A stretch of DNA of 64,000 nt from Triglochin maritima (lineage: Eukaryota > Streptophyta > Magnoliopsida > Alismatales > Juncaginaceae): contig OY821770.1 in the NCBI GenBank assembly GCA_963682175.1, forward strand, positions 16,522,501-16,586,500, read 5' to 3'. A model generated the notes under the pieces. That model was not told the origin of the DNA and ran no database searches. It saw only the letters and a program-made list of their open reading frames with translations. Position 1 is the first letter of the stretch. Every line of letters begins with the position of its first letter. Position numbers and translations under genes: made by a program. Shown one piece after another: positions 62,157 to 64,000 of this stretch.

Positions 62157-62599
62157 TGTTAGATCCTAACTCTTCTTAATGCCTAATTGTGTTTAGGGGA
62201 GGTTTAGAGAAGATTGAGATGGACGACTGAGATGGATTGAGGAGATTTGTATATAAGGTTTGGATTTCTCTCTCTCACTTCTCTATCTCTCGTGTATTTC
62301 TCTCTCTCTCTCTCTCTCTCTCATTTCCTTCCACCTTCTAGTCAGAGAAGTTGTGAGGCGTGATCGACGAAACCCAGAGAGGCTCGGAAGGTTGCCGGAG
62401 TTGAGGAGATCGTGTTCGTGAAGTTCACCGAAGAAGGAGTGCATGGAGAAGGTCGCCGTGGTTCTTCAAAGGCTTCTTCAAGCTTTAAGGTATGTCAAAC
62501 TTGCTTTTACGCTCACCTATTATTAGTGTGGGAGTGGGAGTGGTCGACGGTAGGCCGTATGGCTCGTCGGACCTGCACAACAGTTTTTTTGCACTATAA

Positions 62600-63114
62600 C
62601 GGTCGACCGGTGTTTTGGGTTCGGTCGACCGGTTGTAATGTATTTTGGGCAATATCCCTCACACCGGTCGAACGATACGTTTGTGTGGTCGAGCGATCGT
62701 GCATTTTGAGCGAGAGATGGAGGCTCTGGGTACTTTCGGTCGGACGGGACCCCTTTGCCGGTCGACCGAAAGTACTGTCGTAGGTCGGTTGGGGCGTTGA
62801 CCATCCAAACGGTCGACCGCTTGTTTGACTCCTCTGACTGACGACTTAAGTTAACTTAATGGCCGGTCGACCGGAAGCGTTGTTTCGGTCGACCGTGTAG
62901 TGTGGATTGTTGGTGAGTTGTACTGGTGTATTTCGGTCGACCGGAGATGTTGGGTTGTTCGACCGTGTGATCTTTGTTTGCGAAAAGTTTTCTTACTGGT
63001 GCTTTTCGGTCGAATGGGTCCCCTTTGTCGTTCGACCGATTGGTGAGTTTTTCGGTTGGGTCAGTCCTCTAGGTGAGGATTCGGTCGACCGAAGAGCTTC
63101 TTTTCGTTAGACCG
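62600..63114. promoter_or_regulatory. Paired palindrome array in the chromovirus 3' LTR
   Basis: Eight exact GGTCGACC cores and about as many variants form roughly eight pairs. Spacers are 12 bp in at least five (for example 62600/62622 and 62863/62885) and 11 or 13 bp in two. The array starts about 350 bp downstream of the TATA box, so it would be part of the transcript. Confidence 0.85.
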
Positions 63115-63259
63115 TTTTTACACAGGTTTGGTGTTTTACTTGTGGTTGTTGATCAGCTAGAAGGAAACAGGTTCACCGGCCCTTTTGGGGTGACGGACGG
63201 ACAGGCCGACCCTATAGCGATCATTGGGGGCTCTTTGAGCATGTTGTGGTTGTTATTGT

Positions 63260-63440
63260 CGTGGCTCCGGTGAATGAGGCAAAGCCGTGGTTCCGGCAAA
63301 TGATGCAAAACTGTGGCTCCGGTAACACTGAGGCAAGTCGTGGCTCCGGCGAATAAGGCAAAGCCGTGGCTCCGGCGAATGAGGCAAAGTCGTGGCTCCG
63401 GTAACATTGAGGCAAAACTGTGGCTCCGGTGAATGAGGCA
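63260..63440. repeat. 26-29-bp minisatellite in the LTR
   Basis: Seven tandem units of cgtggctccggtgaatgaggcaaa and variants; some carry an insertion (gtaacactgagg). The period of about 27 bp is near a multiple of three, so it leaves open frames on the minus strand (PEPRLCLIRRSH repeats) that are not genes. Confidence 0.9.
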
Positions 63441-63835
63441 ATTGTTGGTGGTTTTCAGTGTTTGAGCTTGTGTCATTTATGGTTTTTCGTTTTCATTGTT
63501 TCATTCATGTGTTAGGGTTTGGCATACTGGGTTTCCTTATGGAAACTTAGGCATAGTCATATTGCTTTTCAGGCCGAGAGCGGCGTTAGGAGGGTGGTGA
63601 CTGTGGAGGAGGTGCTCGGGACCAGATCCTGCTTTCCTTCCTTTTGAGGTGGTTGTGATTACATATGTGTATTTCCTGTTTACGAGCTTTGGATGTAATC
63701 ACGTTCTTTTGTAAACTGGGTTACATATATATGTTATATGTTGGTGCACCTGTGTGTGTCTTTTCGTATTGTCCTCAATTGATTGTATGTTTTAATTTTT
63801 AAAATTTTCCGCTGTTCTGAGGACGTTACACAAAC

Positions 63836-64000
63836 ACAGGCACATGATCACCACGTGTGCAGGTGTACATTGGTCCAACCCGCCTCCACTCCTGCCACTC
63901 TCTCAAATTCTCGAAAATTAAGTGAGGAGAAAGACTTTAAACCCTTTCCGACAATTTCCGATGTGGGACTGAACCAACACATGGATTTATTTCCAACATT
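63836..64000. other. Flanking DNA right of the nest
   Basis: No feature is visible between the target duplication and the window end. Confidence 0.4.

Larger units (their letters stand above)
43590..63830 (+). mobile_element. Tekay/Del-type chromovirus (Ty3-gypsy), nested host of three insertions
   Basis: The target duplication is caaac (43585-43589 and 63831-63835). The LTR tips are TGTTAGATCC and GACGTTACA. The element's own parts are a truncated 5' LTR (53285-53955), gag-protease (53956-55302), RT-RNase H-integrase (57345-59666), integrase end with chromodomain (61377-62123), polypurine tract and full 3' LTR. Inserted into it are a copia element at its first base, and two solo LTRs. The primer-binding site is deleted and many stops are present. 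The 5' and 3' LTR parts differ at roughly 5% of positions by eye, so it is older than the inserted copia. Confidence 0.9.
62157..63830 (+). mobile_element. Full 3' LTR of the chromovirus
   Basis: 1674 bp from TGTTAGATCC to GACGTTACA, followed by the target duplicate caaac. TATA (tgtatataagg) is near 62249, then a CT microsatellite (62266-62325). The palindrome array is at 62600-63114 and a minisatellite at 63260-63440. Because the 5' LTR is truncated, this is the only complete copy. Confidence 0.95.

Noticed and set aside
63153..63476. Repetitive minus-strand ORFs (PEPRLCLIRRSH units)
   Set aside because: By-product of the LTR minisatellite; three overlapping frames give similar repeats.

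Overview
The window looks like nuclear DNA of a eudicot plant. It is AT-rich, plant-type transposable elements fill most of it, and splice-like junctions and LTR promoters are easy to see. I found no intact, clearly functional host gene. Nothing bacterial is present (no operons, rRNA or CRISPR).

Layout. 1-1600 is the right part of an LTR carrying a hAT MITE. 1877-3849 (minus) is a three-exon plant-mobile-domain-like gene whose second intron is a 22-bp minisatellite. 4630-11058 holds decayed LTRs of a SIRE/Maximus-like copia family and a deletion derivative of that family on the minus strand. 11059-17200 is the right half of a CACTA (En/Spm) element: tnp2 with DUF4218 and DUF4216, a TnpA-like gene and the right TIR, with tnp2 split by a solo LTR. 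17204-19862 is gene-free with a 364-bp tandem duplication. 19863-26246 is probably a Mutator-like element that contains a stress-associated-protein (AN1 zinc finger) gene fragment. 28242-32878 holds a solo LTR and two head-to-head copia LTR fragments, one carrying a second hAT MITE. 37849-40683 is a nearly whole but dead hAT element inserted in the LTR of a copia relic. That relic continues to 43135 and is itself split by a solo LTR at 41389-42782.

The right third (43590-63830) is a nest. A Tekay/Del-type chromovirus (plus strand, TSD caaac) was hit at its first base by a 9.7-kb copia element (minus strand, TSD aaact), in its protease/RT linker by a solo LTR of that copia family, and in its integrase by a solo LTR of the SIRE-like family (TSD ctatt). 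Target-site duplications allow most boundaries to be set to the base and the insertions to be ordered.

The most unusual signal is not a gene. LTRs of three unrelated retrotransposon families (SIRE-like copia, a second copia family, Tekay gypsy) carry arrays of the palindrome CGGTCGACCG, often written TTCGGTCGACCGAA. The copies come mostly as pairs with a fixed spacer: 12 bp (22-bp period) is the commonest, and 9 bp (19-bp period) is the rule in one subfamily. I counted about 55-60 exact GGTCGACC cores by eye where chance predicts about one. In the copia LTRs the arrays lie upstream of the TATA box; in the gypsy LTR they lie downstream. This looks like a shared cis-regulatory or chromatin module acquired independently by, or exchanged between, different elements.
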